DNA from: Rubrivivax sp.
GTDB lineage: Bacteria > Pseudomonadota > Gammaproteobacteria > Burkholderiales > Burkholderiaceae_C
DNA: 10,875 bases
Assembly (NCBI GenBank): GCA_030693565.1
Contig: JAUYAJ010000371.1
Span: 1-10,875, forward strand
Direction of reading: 5' to 3'
Part shown: positions 1 to 5,733 of the stretch, one piece after another
Layout of the letters: each line of letters begins with the position of its first letter
Position numbering within the stretch: position 1 is the first letter of the stretch
Translations under genes and position numbers: made by a program
The notes under the pieces: generated by a model
What the model was told of the DNA's origin: nothing
Database searches by the model: none
What the model saw: the letters and a program-made list of their open reading frames with translations, nothing else

Positions 1-647
1 AGGCGCTGTTCGGCCTCGCGGTCGAGCAGGTTGTAGCTGAGCTGGACGAAGTCGAGCGGCTGGCTGCGCAGGATGCGTTCGATCTCGCCGTGGCGCCGGC
101 CTTCCGAGGTGGTGATGCCGACGTAGCGCAGCCGGCCGGCCGCTTTCATCGCCTGCTGCGCCGGCAGGTGCGCCTCCCCGCCGAGCAGGTTGTGCACCTG
201 CAGCAAGTCCAGCCGCGGCAGCTGCCAAAGCCCGCGCGTGGCCTCGATCTGCGCCGGCCCGGCCGCGCCCGAACCGGTCCAGACCTTGTCGGCCGCGAAC
301 ACCGCGCCGGCGCGGCCGATGCGCGCCAGCGCGTCGCCGATGACCGACTGCGACGAGCCGTACATCGGCGACGAGTCGATCATCCGCCCGCCGCCGTCGA
401 AGAAGGCGCGCATCACCTCGGCGCAGGCCGCGCGCGCGGGCGGGTCGTTGCCGACGTTGAAGGTGATCCAACTGCCCAGGCCGACCCGCGGCAACAGCTC
501 GCCGGTGGACGGAATCGGCCGCGTCGCCAGGCCGGCGGCGGCCGTGGCCAGCCCGGTTGTCAGCCCGGTCGCCAGCCCGGTGGCCAGCCCCGGCAGGCCG
601 AGCAGGAAACGGCGCCGGGACAGCGCCTGCGTGGGGTTCCAGGCCAT
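1..647 (-). CDS. Tat-exported aldo/keto reductase (C-terminus beyond window)
   Basis: Only the first 215 codons are present; the gene runs off the left edge. The N-terminus carries a twin-arginine signal (S10-R-R-R-F-L-L-G17) followed by a repetitive Gly/Leu/Ala/Thr hydrophobic stretch to about residue 40, so export of the folded protein is predicted. The mature part shows the aldo/keto reductase tetrad in order: D91 and Y96 in the D-S-S-P-M-Y-G motif, K121 in A-D-K-V-W, and H152 in Q-V-H-N. Members of this TIM-barrel family reduce carbonyls with NAD(P)H. Tat export would fit a cofactor-loaded periplasmic enzyme, but the substrate cannot be read from sequence. The ATG at 647 is supported by a GGAGG (657-661, minus strand) 9 nt upstream and by the position of the Tat motif. 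The gene is divergent from a diheme cytochrome c, which could be a redox partner; that is inference only. Confidence 0.9.
   Translation of the reverse strand, partial: MAWNPTQALSRRRFLLGLPGLATGLATGLTTGLATAAAGLATRPIPSTGELLPRVGLGSWITFNVGNDPPARAACAEVMRAFFDGGGRMIDSSPMYGSSQSVIGDALARIGRAGAVFAADKVWTGSGAAGPAQIEATRGLWQLPRLDLLQVHNLLGGEAHLPAQQAMKAAGRLRYVGITTSEGRRHGEIERILRSQPLDFVQLSYNLLDREAEQR
546..593. repeat. Four 12-bp tandem repeats in the Tat signal peptide
   Basis: Four consecutive 12-bp units (546-557, 558-569, 570-581, 582-593) of the form GGCCAGCCCGGT differ from each other at one to three positions. Read on the minus strand they encode repeats of Gly-Leu-(Ala/Thr)-Thr, which form the hydrophobic core of the aldo/keto reductase signal peptide. 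The unit is a multiple of three, so gain or loss of copies would lengthen or shorten the signal without breaking frame. Confidence 0.8.
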
Positions 648-783
648 GTCTGCAAGCCTCCGCCAGAGCAGCGCCCGCGCACGGGCAAGGCTGCAGCCTA
701 CCGCAGGCAAGCCCTGGGCGGGCGCCGTCAAGCCTGCGCAAGATCAAGCGTGGCCGGCTGCATGCGCGGCACAGTGGCGCCCT
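648..783. promoter_or_regulatory. Divergent intergenic region, aldo/keto reductase / diheme cytochrome
   Basis: This 136-bp gap must hold the promoters of both flanking genes. On the minus strand a GGAGG (657-661) serves the aldo/keto reductase. Two small inverted repeats are visible: 673-677 with 682-686 (GCCCG/CGGGC, 4-nt loop), and 702-708 with 732-738 (CGCAGGC/GCCTGCG, 23 bp apart). The second could be a regulator site. A CACAGT at 770-775 lies 8 nt before the cytochrome ATG and may be its -10 hexamer, which would make that mRNA almost leaderless. No convincing -35 box is seen. The sites are by eye and weak. Confidence 0.3.
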
Positions 784-1287
784 ATGAACCCGATCATCAA
801 GCTGCTGTTCCTGCTGTGCACCGGACTGGCCTGGGCGGCGCCGGCGCCAGCAGCCGGCATCGACCTCCATGCCTACTGGGATCAGCGCTGCTTTCAGTGC
901 CACGGCCATGCCGGTGAGTTCGCGCGCCGCTCGCTGCGGGTCGACGCCGGCCAGCTCCAGGGCAGCCACCATCGCAAGGACCTGGAACGTTTCCTGCGCC
1001 AGCACTACTTGAACGACGCGCTGGTCGCGCCGGTGAGCGCGATGCTCGCGGCGCAGGTCACGACAGCGCCGCTGTACAGCCAGAAATGCGCGTCCTGCCA
1101 CGGCACGGCGGCGGAATTCACGCGCGCCTCGCTGACACTGCGCGGTGGCGTGCTGGTCGGCCTGCCGAGCGGGCGCCGGCTCAGCGACACGCTGGCCCAC
1201 CATGGCAAGCTGACGCCCGCCGAGCAGGCGCTCGTCGTCGACACCCTGGCGCGCGTGCTGGGCGAGGTTTCGGGCGCCGGGCGCTGA
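784..1287 (+). CDS. Small periplasmic diheme cytochrome c with internal duplication
   Basis: The 167-residue product has a Sec signal (residues 1 to about 19-24, with K6, a Leu-rich core and A-W-A-A-P-A-P-A-A-G) and two c-type heme sites, C36-F-Q-C-H40 and C102-A-S-C-H106. It is an electron carrier or sensor expected in the periplasm after heme attachment by the cytochrome c maturation system. The two halves are duplicates: both read C-x-x-C-H-G-x-A-x-E-F-x-R-x-S-L, and both carry a His near the end (H74; H139/H140). The second half contains no Met at all, so its heme cannot have the usual His/Met coordination; a His or an open sixth position is likely. The ATG at 784 is chosen because it starts directly at the signal peptide. 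The frame stays open to 190, but that upstream part is antisense to the aldo/keto reductase. No Shine-Dalgarno sequence is visible. It does not match a named cytochrome that I recognise. Confidence 0.88.
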   Translation: MNPIIKLLFLLCTGLAWAAPAPAAGIDLHAYWDQRCFQCHGHAGEFARRSLRVDAGQLQGSHHRKDLERFLRQHYLNDALVAPVSAMLAAQVTTAPLYSQKCASCHGTAAEFTRASLTLRGGVLVGLPSGRRLSDTLAHHGKLTPAEQALVVDTLARVLGEVSGAGR

Positions 1288-1329
1288 ACCAGCGGCCGCC
1301 GGCCGCCGTTCAGATACCGTCGGGCCCTC

Positions 1330-2256
1330 ATGCAAACCGACACCCCTGCTGCCGCCGCACTGCGCCGCCACCGTTTCGCCCTCTTCTTGATGTGGCTGAC
1401 GCCGCTGATGTGGTCGTCCAACTACATCATCGCGCGCGCTGCGAACGGCGTCATCGCCCCGCACATGCTGGCGCTGGGCCGCTGGGGGCTGGCGCTGCTG
1501 CTGATGCTGCCCTTTGCCTGGTCGGGGCTGGTGGCAGCGCGGCCGCACTGGCGGCGCGAATGGCAGCAGATGCTGGTGCTGGGCGCGCTGGGCATGTGGA
1601 TTTGCGGCGCCATCGTCTACCTGGGCGCGCAGACCACGAGCGCGGTCAACATCGGCCTGATCTACGCCGCCGCGCCAGTGGCCATCGCCTTCTTCGGTGC
1701 CCGCCTGCTGCACGAGACAGTGACCCGGGTGCAGCGCGTGGGCATGTTGCTGGCCTTCGGCGGCGTGGTCTTCGTCATCGCCAAAGGCGACGCCGCCAAC
1801 CTGCTGTCGGTGCGCTTCACGGCCGGCGACGGCTGGATCCTGCTGGCGATGGCGTCCTGGGTCGCCTACACCGTGCTGCAGCAGCGCTGGCCGTCGGCGC
1901 TGGGCGCCAGCGCCCGGCTGGCGGCGATCACGATGGGCGGCGTCGTCGTGCTGCTGCCATTCACGCTCGCCGAAGCGCTGCTGACGGATTTGCCGCCCTT
2001 CAGCCTGCAGGCGCTGGGGCTGGTGGTGCTGGCCGCGGTGCTGCCGGGTTTCCTGTCTTACCGCGCCTATGCCTTCATGCTGCAGGAGCTGGGCACGGCG
2101 CGCGCCGGCCTGGTGCTCTACCTGGGCCCGGTCTACGCCGCCGGCACCGCCTGGGCGTTGCTGGGCGAGCCGCCGCAGTGGTTTCACGGCGTCGGCGCCG
2201 CCCTCATCCTGCCCAGCATCTACCTGGCGACACGCGGGCGCCGGCCGCCGGCGTAG
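1330..2256 (+). CDS. EamA/DMT-family inner-membrane transporter
   Basis: The 308-residue protein is strongly hydrophobic with about ten predicted membrane helices, arranged as two EamA repeats (roughly residues 15-150 and 165-303). Typical signatures are L-G-R-W-G-L-A near residue 50, A-A-A-P-V-A-I-A-F-F at the end of the first repeat with an E-T-V-T following the helix, and L-Y-L-G-P-V-Y-A followed by L-L-G-E-P in the second repeat. Drug/metabolite transporters of this kind export or import small metabolites such as amino acids; the substrate cannot be assigned here. Length matches the usual 290-310 residues. The gene begins 42 bp after the cytochrome stop, with no clear Shine-Dalgarno sequence, so it may be co-transcribed or use a promoter in the gap (CAGATA at 1311-1316 is a possible -10). 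It ends 4 bp before the convergent carbonic anhydrase gene. Confidence 0.9.
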   Translation: MQTDTPAAAALRRHRFALFLMWLTPLMWSSNYIIARAANGVIAPHMLALGRWGLALLLMLPFAWSGLVAARPHWRREWQQMLVLGALGMWICGAIVYLGAQTTSAVNIGLIYAAAPVAIAFFGARLLHETVTRVQRVGMLLAFGGVVFVIAKGDAANLLSVRFTAGDGWILLAMASWVAYTVLQQRWPSALGASARLAAITMGGVVVLLPFTLAEALLTDLPPFSLQALGLVVLAAVLPGFLSYRAYAFMLQELGTARAGLVLYLGPVYAAGTAWALLGEPPQWFHGVGAALILPSIYLATRGRRPPA

Positions 2257-2260
2257 GCGC

Positions 2261-3301
2261 TCAGTTCGACTGCTTGATCAAGCGCCCGCCGGCTTGCTGC
2301 ACCGGCCGCGCGTTCATCGGGTACAGACGCGAGAAGATTTCCATCTGCTCGGCCGACGCCGTCACCGGTTGGCGCATCACCACCCATTGCACGCCTTCGC
2401 TGCAAGGCGGCGTGGTCAGCGAACCCATGTAGGTGTAGTAGCCGCGGTCGGGCGGCAGCAGGTGGTTGAGGTCGATCGCACCCTGCGCCGGCGCCTCGAC
2501 ATGTTTTTCCAGCGGCAGGTTGTTCCACACCGCCTGCACCAGCGGCTGCACGCTGCCACGGTCGATCAGCACCGCCACCACCAGCAGCCGGCCTTCGCCG
2601 TCTTTGTGGACAAGGTGCACGCTCATGTCGAACTGGCGGCCGTCGACGCGTTCCTCGGAGGGCCGGTGGAAGTGGAACTGCTGCAGTTCGTAGCGGCGCC
2701 CGCCGAGGTCGACGGCGTTGCCGCTGGCCAGGTTGACCTGCACCGTGTGGCCGTTGTCGATGACACGGAACGCGCTGGCGCGGTAGTCGAACAGCACCGA
2801 CTGCAACTCGACGGCAATGCCGGCGCGAATGTCGATCGGGCTTTGCCGGCTGCCGTTGCCGCACTTGGCGAAGTCAGGGCGCAGGCCGCCCCAGGCCTGC
2901 GGGCCGACCTCGCCGCTGTAAGCCCAGTGCGCCGTGCCGGCGTCCGCCTTGGGCTTGGGCTTGGAAGCCGGTGCCGACTTGGCGGCTGGCTTCAGCAGCC
3001 CCGGCCCGGGCAGCGGCCCGGCGTCGCTGCGCGACACCGCACGCACGAGGTTGGGGTTGGCCGATTCGGCCACCGGCATCGCCCCCAGGCGCTCGGCCAA
3101 GCGCTCACGCAAACGGTCCAGGCTGTCGCCGGCCGCGGCCGGTGCCGCCGCTGGCAGCGGCGGCGCAGCCGGCGCCGCCTTGGCCGGTCGGGCGGCCTTG
3201 CCGGCCTTGGTCACTGGCGCAGGCTCGCTGGCGCTGGCAGCACCAGCGCTCAAGGCGGCCAGCAGCAAGAGGGAAAAGACGGGGTTCTGGCAGGTTTTCA
3301 T
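2261..3301 (-). CDS. Alpha-class carbonic anhydrase, exported, with long Pro/Ala/Lys linker
   Basis: The enzyme interconverts CO2 and bicarbonate in the periplasm. The 346-residue product has a Sec signal (1 to about 24), a low-complexity region rich in Ala, Pro and Lys (about 25-122) interrupted by a charged helical piece (59-73), then the catalytic domain (about 125-346). Zinc ligands are H210 and H212 in Q-F-H-F-H-R-P-S-E and H229 in V-H-L-V-H. The proton-shuttle position is H185 (N-G-H-T-V-Q-V), the gatekeeper T296 in L-T-T-P-P-C, and C147 and C300 match the usual bacterial disulfide. All key residues are present, so activity is expected. The ATG at 3301 is preferred over the GTG at 3310, because GGAG lies 8 nt before the ATG. 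It follows the Bcr/CflA gene by 51 bp on the same strand. The linker is longer than in most bacterial alpha enzymes. Confidence 0.95.
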   Translation of the reverse strand: MKTCQNPVFSLLLLAALSAGAASASEPAPVTKAGKAARPAKAAPAAPPLPAAAPAAAGDSLDRLRERLAERLGAMPVAESANPNLVRAVSRSDAGPLPGPGLLKPAAKSAPASKPKPKADAGTAHWAYSGEVGPQAWGGLRPDFAKCGNGSRQSPIDIRAGIAVELQSVLFDYRASAFRVIDNGHTVQVNLASGNAVDLGGRRYELQQFHFHRPSEERVDGRQFDMSVHLVHKDGEGRLLVVAVLIDRGSVQPLVQAVWNNLPLEKHVEAPAQGAIDLNHLLPPDRGYYTYMGSLTTPPCSEGVQWVVMRQPVTASAEQMEIFSRLYPMNARPVQQAGGRLIKQSN

Positions 3302-3352
3302 CGACGGCACTCCAGCCTCGATATCGGCACTTGCCGCCGCGACTTGAGCGTT

Positions 3353-4555
3353 TCAGAGCCTGGGCTTGACCCACACCCAGGCCAGCAAGCCCACCGCCAG
3401 CATCGCCAGCGAGGTCAGCGCCAGCGCCAGCGTCGAGTGCATCACCAGCGGCGCCACCACCCCGGCCACGGCGGCGTTGGCCAGGCTGCCGATGCAGGCC
3501 TGCACCGACGAAGCCATGCCGCGCCGCTCGGGCACGCGGTCGAGCACCATCAGCGTCACCACCGGCACCATCAGCGCCCAGCCGAAGGCGAACACCGCCA
3601 CCGGCAGCATGGCCCAGCTGGCATGGGGCTCGAACATCCCGTTCAGCGCCACGTTGAGCAGCGACACCACCAGCATGATGAGCAGGCCGTGACGCACCTG
3701 GTGGCTTGGCTTGATGCGCCCGGCCAGCCGCCCCGACAACCAGGCACCGGCCATGATGCCGCCGATGGTGAGGAGGAAGAACCAGTAGAACTGGGTCGGC
3801 CCGAGCTGCAGGTGTTGACCCAGGAACACCGGCGCCGCCAGCACGTAGAGGAACATGCCGTTGAAGGGCACGCCGCTGGCCAGCACCAGCATCAAGAAGC
3901 GGCGGTCGCGCGCCATCTGCCAGTAGCCGCGGAGCAGGTGCCGGACCTCGAAGGGCTGGACCTGGCTGCGGTGCAGCGTCTCCGGCAGCGCGCGCCAAAC
4001 CGCCAGCCACAGCAGCAGGCCGAGCGCGGCCAGCAGCCAGAAGATCGAATGCCAGTCGGCGTGCACGAACAGCAGGCCGCCGATCAGCGGCGCCACCGCC
4101 GGCGCGATGCCGAAGTAGATCGTCACCTGCGACATCACGCGCTGGGCGTCGACCGGCGGGAACATGTCGCGGATGATGGCGCGCGCCACCACCATGCCGG
4201 CGCCGGCCGACAAGCCTTGCAGCGCGCGGAAGAAGACCAGCGAGGTGATCGAGTCCGACAGCGCGCAGCCCACCGAGGCCAGCGTGAACACGGCCACGCC
4301 GGTCAGCACCACGGGCCGGCGGCCCAGGCTGTCCGACAGCGCGCCGTGGAACAGGTTCATCACCGCAAAGCCGAGCAGGTAGCTCGACAAGGTCTGCTGC
4401 ATCTGCACCGGCGTGGCGCCGACGGCGCGCGCAATGCCGTCGAAGGCCGGCAGGTAGGTGTCGATGGCGAACGGCCCCAGCATGCCCATGCAGGCGAGCA
4501 GGAAGGCGAGTTGCCAGCGCGGGCGGCGCCAGAGGAGGGAAGCTTCGGGATTCAT
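3353..4555 (-). CDS. Bcr/CflA-family multidrug efflux MFS transporter
   Basis: The 400-residue inner-membrane protein has the twelve-helix layout of the major facilitator superfamily. Visible signatures are I-D-T-Y-L-P-A-F (31-38) in helix 1, typical of the Bcr/CflA drug:H+ antiporters, motif A G-A-L-S-D-S-L-G-R-R (71-80) between helices 2 and 3, and R-A-L-Q-G-L-S-A-G-A-G in helix 4. Family members export drugs such as bicyclomycin or chloramphenicol, or sulfonamides and cysteine; the substrate here is unknown. The ATG at 4555 gives the normal family N-terminus; the 46-codon upstream extension is Arg/Ala-rich and overlaps the divergent dioxygenase gene, so it is rejected. The gene is divergent from a Tat-exported dioxygenase 58 bp away and may be co-transcribed with the carbonic anhydrase downstream. 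Confidence 0.92.
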   Translation of the reverse strand: MNPEASLLWRRPRWQLAFLLACMGMLGPFAIDTYLPAFDGIARAVGATPVQMQQTLSSYLLGFAVMNLFHGALSDSLGRRPVVLTGVAVFTLASVGCALSDSITSLVFFRALQGLSAGAGMVVARAIIRDMFPPVDAQRVMSQVTIYFGIAPAVAPLIGGLLFVHADWHSIFWLLAALGLLLWLAVWRALPETLHRSQVQPFEVRHLLRGYWQMARDRRFLMLVLASGVPFNGMFLYVLAAPVFLGQHLQLGPTQFYWFFLLTIGGIMAGAWLSGRLAGRIKPSHQVRHGLLIMLVVSLLNVALNGMFEPHASWAMLPVAVFAFGWALMVPVVTLMVLDRVPERRGMASSVQACIGSLANAAVAGVVAPLVMHSTLALALTSLAMLAVGLLAWVWVKPRL

Positions 4556-4613
4556 CGGGCGGGCGCGGCCCTGCAGTCTAGTCGGGCATCGCCGCCGGTG
4601 TTTCAATCGACCC
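4556..4613. promoter_or_regulatory. 58-bp divergent promoter region, exporter / dioxygenase
   Basis: Both start codons are only 58 bp apart, so the promoters must overlap. On the plus strand TTCAAT (4602-4607) would place +1 at about 4614, the A of the dioxygenase ATG, suggesting a leaderless transcript. On the minus strand TAGACT at 4577-4582 is a possible -10 for the exporter. No good -35 boxes or clear operator palindrome are visible. This is a pattern reading by eye. Confidence 0.3.
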
Positions 4614-5255
4614 ATGAATACGCACCGCAGACAGTTGCTCGCGGCCGCCGCCGCGCTCGTGGCCGCACCGGCGCTGGCCAGTTCGCGCCGCATGCTGGCG
4701 CCGATGACCGACGGCCCGTTCTACCCGCCGCGCGCCTGGCGCGAGCGCTGGGCCGACTGGGACGCCGACCTCAGCCGCGTCGAGCGCGACGGCCGCGTGC
4801 TGCACGCGCGTGGTGAGCACCTGGGGCTGGAAGCGGTGGTCGTCGACACGCGCAACCGCGTCATCGACGGCGCCGAGGTCGAGATCTGGCAGTGCGACGC
4901 GCTCGCCGCCTACCGCCACCCCGGTGTCAGCCAGCAGCCCGGGCGCTTCGACGACGGTTTCCAGGGCTTTGGCGCGGCGCGCAGCGACCGCCAGGGCAGC
5001 CTGCGCTTTCGCACCATCAAGCCCGTGCCCTACCCCGGGCGCACGCCGCACATCCACGTCAAGCTGCGCCATGCCAGCTTCGGCGAACTGACCTCGCAGC
5101 TGTTCATCGCCGGCGACCCCGGCAACGCAGGCGACTTCCTCTGGCGCCACGTCGCCGCCGAAGACCGGCCGGCGCTGGCGATGGCGCTCGAACCGGCGCT
5201 TGCGGGCAGCGGCTTGCGCTGGCGCGTCCGCCACGCGCTCGTCGTGCCGGCCTGA
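4614..5255 (+). CDS. Tat-exported intradiol ring-cleavage dioxygenase-like protein
   Basis: The 213-residue protein starts with a short twin-arginine type signal (T3-H-R5-R6-Q-L-L, then an Ala/Leu/Val core to about residue 23 and A-L-A-S). The rest matches the protocatechuate/catechol 1,2-type intradiol fold: T-D-G-P-F-Y-P-P (32-39), I-W-Q-C-D-A-L-A-A-Y (91-100), and T-I-K-P-V-P-Y-P-G-R-T-P-H-I-H (134-148). The four non-heme Fe(III) ligands are therefore Y100, Y140, H146 and H148, with R143 in the position of the catalytic Arg of protocatechuate 3,4-dioxygenase. Such enzymes open catechol rings between the two hydroxyls. A periplasmic location is unusual for classic catabolism and no pathway genes (pcaB, pcaC, catB) are nearby, so the substrate is unknown. 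The ATG at 4614 places the Tat motif at the N-terminus; no Shine-Dalgarno sequence is seen. Its stop codon abuts the 3' end of rnpB on the other strand. Confidence 0.9.
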   Translation: MNTHRRQLLAAAAALVAAPALASSRRMLAPMTDGPFYPPRAWRERWADWDADLSRVERDGRVLHARGEHLGLEAVVVDTRNRVIDGAEVEIWQCDALAAYRHPGVSQQPGRFDDGFQGFGAARSDRQGSLRFRTIKPVPYPGRTPHIHVKLRHASFGELTSQLFIAGDPGNAGDFLWRHVAAEDRPALAMALEPALAGSGLRWRVRHALVVPA

Positions 5256-5440
5256 AAAAGTGTGAAGCAAGCCGATAGGCCGGATTCTGTGCACCGGCGC
5301 TCTTGCGAGACGCCGGCGTGACCGCCATTCCTCTGGGCCGGGGATCGCTCGCCCGGCTCGGTGCCACCTACCCGCCGGCTCCGCGGAGCCACATCAATGC
5401 CGGCCTATTTGGTGTTGCTGCGCGTAGAGATTGCCCGTTT

Positions 5441-5473
5441 CACCCAAAGCGGGGCTTTGCCCCGCTTTGGGTG
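5441..5473 (-). repeat. Perfect 15-bp hairpin inside rnpB
   Basis: CACCCAAAGCGGGGC (5441-5455) is followed after three bases by its exact reverse complement (5459-5473). In the RNA this is a 15-bp perfect stem with a minimal loop. It lies immediately before the conserved G-A-A-A-C that leads into the CAAAUAGG block, so it occupies the P13/P14 side of the specificity domain. It resembles a dispersed palindromic repeat or a relocated terminator hairpin, but no second copy occurs in this window. Confidence 0.75.
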
Positions 5474-5474
5474 G

Positions 5475-5549
5475 CTGTCCGCTCCGGGCTTGCGCCCGGG
5501 CCCTCGCGGCAAGCCGCTCGGACCGCCGGCTTGCGCCGGCGACGGACAG
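5475..5549 (-). other. Three-hairpin branched insertion in the rnpB specificity domain
   Basis: A closing stem CTGTCCG (5475-5481) with CGGACAG (5543-5549) encloses three perfect hairpins. As RNA they are CCGGGC-GCAA-GCCCGG (5499-5484), GCGG-CUUG-CCGC (5517-5506) and CGCCGGC-GCAA-GCCGGCG (5541-5524). Two have GNRA tetraloops and one a CUUG tetraloop, all unusually stable. GNRA loops are the usual donors for tertiary docking in RNase P RNA, so the domain may add long-range contacts. Stems are read by eye and folding is inferred. Confidence 0.7.
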
Positions 5550-5714
5550 AACACCCTCGGCGGGAGCCCTGCTCTGACTCGTCTCTGTTGCTCTGATCCT
5601 CACCTCGCGGTGGACAGCCGTTAGCTGCTACGCTGCCCTGTGCAGTCCGGACCTTCCTCCAGTGCCGTCTTTCGACGCTTGCACCAGCGGCGGTCTGGCC
5701 TGCTTCACAGCTTG

Positions 5715-5720
5715 ATTATC
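5715..5720 (-). promoter_or_regulatory. -10 box of the rnpB promoter
   Basis: GATAAT on the minus strand (5720 to 5715) matches TATAAT at five of six positions and ends 7 nt before the G at 5708 that begins helix P1, so +1 falls on the 5' end of the RNA. A TTGTCA at 5747-5742 resembles a -35 box, but the 21-bp spacer is too long for an ideal sigma-70 promoter. The -35 region lies within the first codons of cysK. Confidence 0.55.
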
Positions 5721-5733
5721 CCCGGAGCCCACC

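Larger units (their letters stand above)
5262..5708 (-). ncRNA. rnpB: RNase P RNA, bacterial class A, enlarged
   Basis: This is the catalytic RNA that trims the 5' leader from pre-tRNAs. Conserved blocks appear in class A order on the minus strand: GAGGAAGGUCCGGAC followed by CAGGGCAG (5659 to 5633), CAGAGCAACAGAGACGAG (5595-5578), CAAAUAGG (5411-5404), GGGUAGG (5373-5367), AGAGGAAUGGCGGUCACG (5334-5317) and ACAGAAUCCGGCCUAUCGG (5290-5272). The 5' GUGAAGCAGGCC and the 3' GGCUUGCUUCAC pair to form helix P1, which sets the ends. At about 447 nt it is longer than the 377-nt E. coli RNA. The extra length lies between about 5441 and 5575, where four stable hairpins replace the compact P12-P14 region. 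I could not find an unambiguous GGU motif in the L15 loop (about 5375-5400). A -10 box sits 7 nt upstream of the 5' end. A T5 run (minus strand, 5259-5255) just beyond the 3' end may help termination. Ends are approximate. Confidence 0.95.

Noticed and set aside
190..783. Upstream extension of the cytochrome frame
   Set aside because: It is antisense to the aldo/keto reductase and would bury the signal peptide in the middle of the protein.
1292..1306. GC inverted repeat (GCGGCC/GGCCGC) after the cytochrome gene as a terminator
   Set aside because: The stem is only 6 bp with a 3-nt loop and no following T-run. Such sequences arise often by chance at this GC content.
2069..4816. A 915-codon plus-strand open frame across the carbonic anhydrase and exporter genes
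   Set aside because: It is antisense to two well-supported minus-strand genes, and its translation is rich in Arg, Gln, His, Ala and Gly with no domain or membrane pattern. This is a frame artefact of very high GC content.
5441..5473. Intrinsic terminator for the dioxygenase gene
   Set aside because: The stem is strong but there is no T-run after it on either strand, it lies 186 bp past the stop codon, and it sits inside rnpB between conserved blocks.
5303..5624. Short open frames within 5303-5624 and their minus-strand counterparts
   Set aside because: They lie entirely within the RNase P RNA gene, whose conserved blocks and paired ends explain the sequence.
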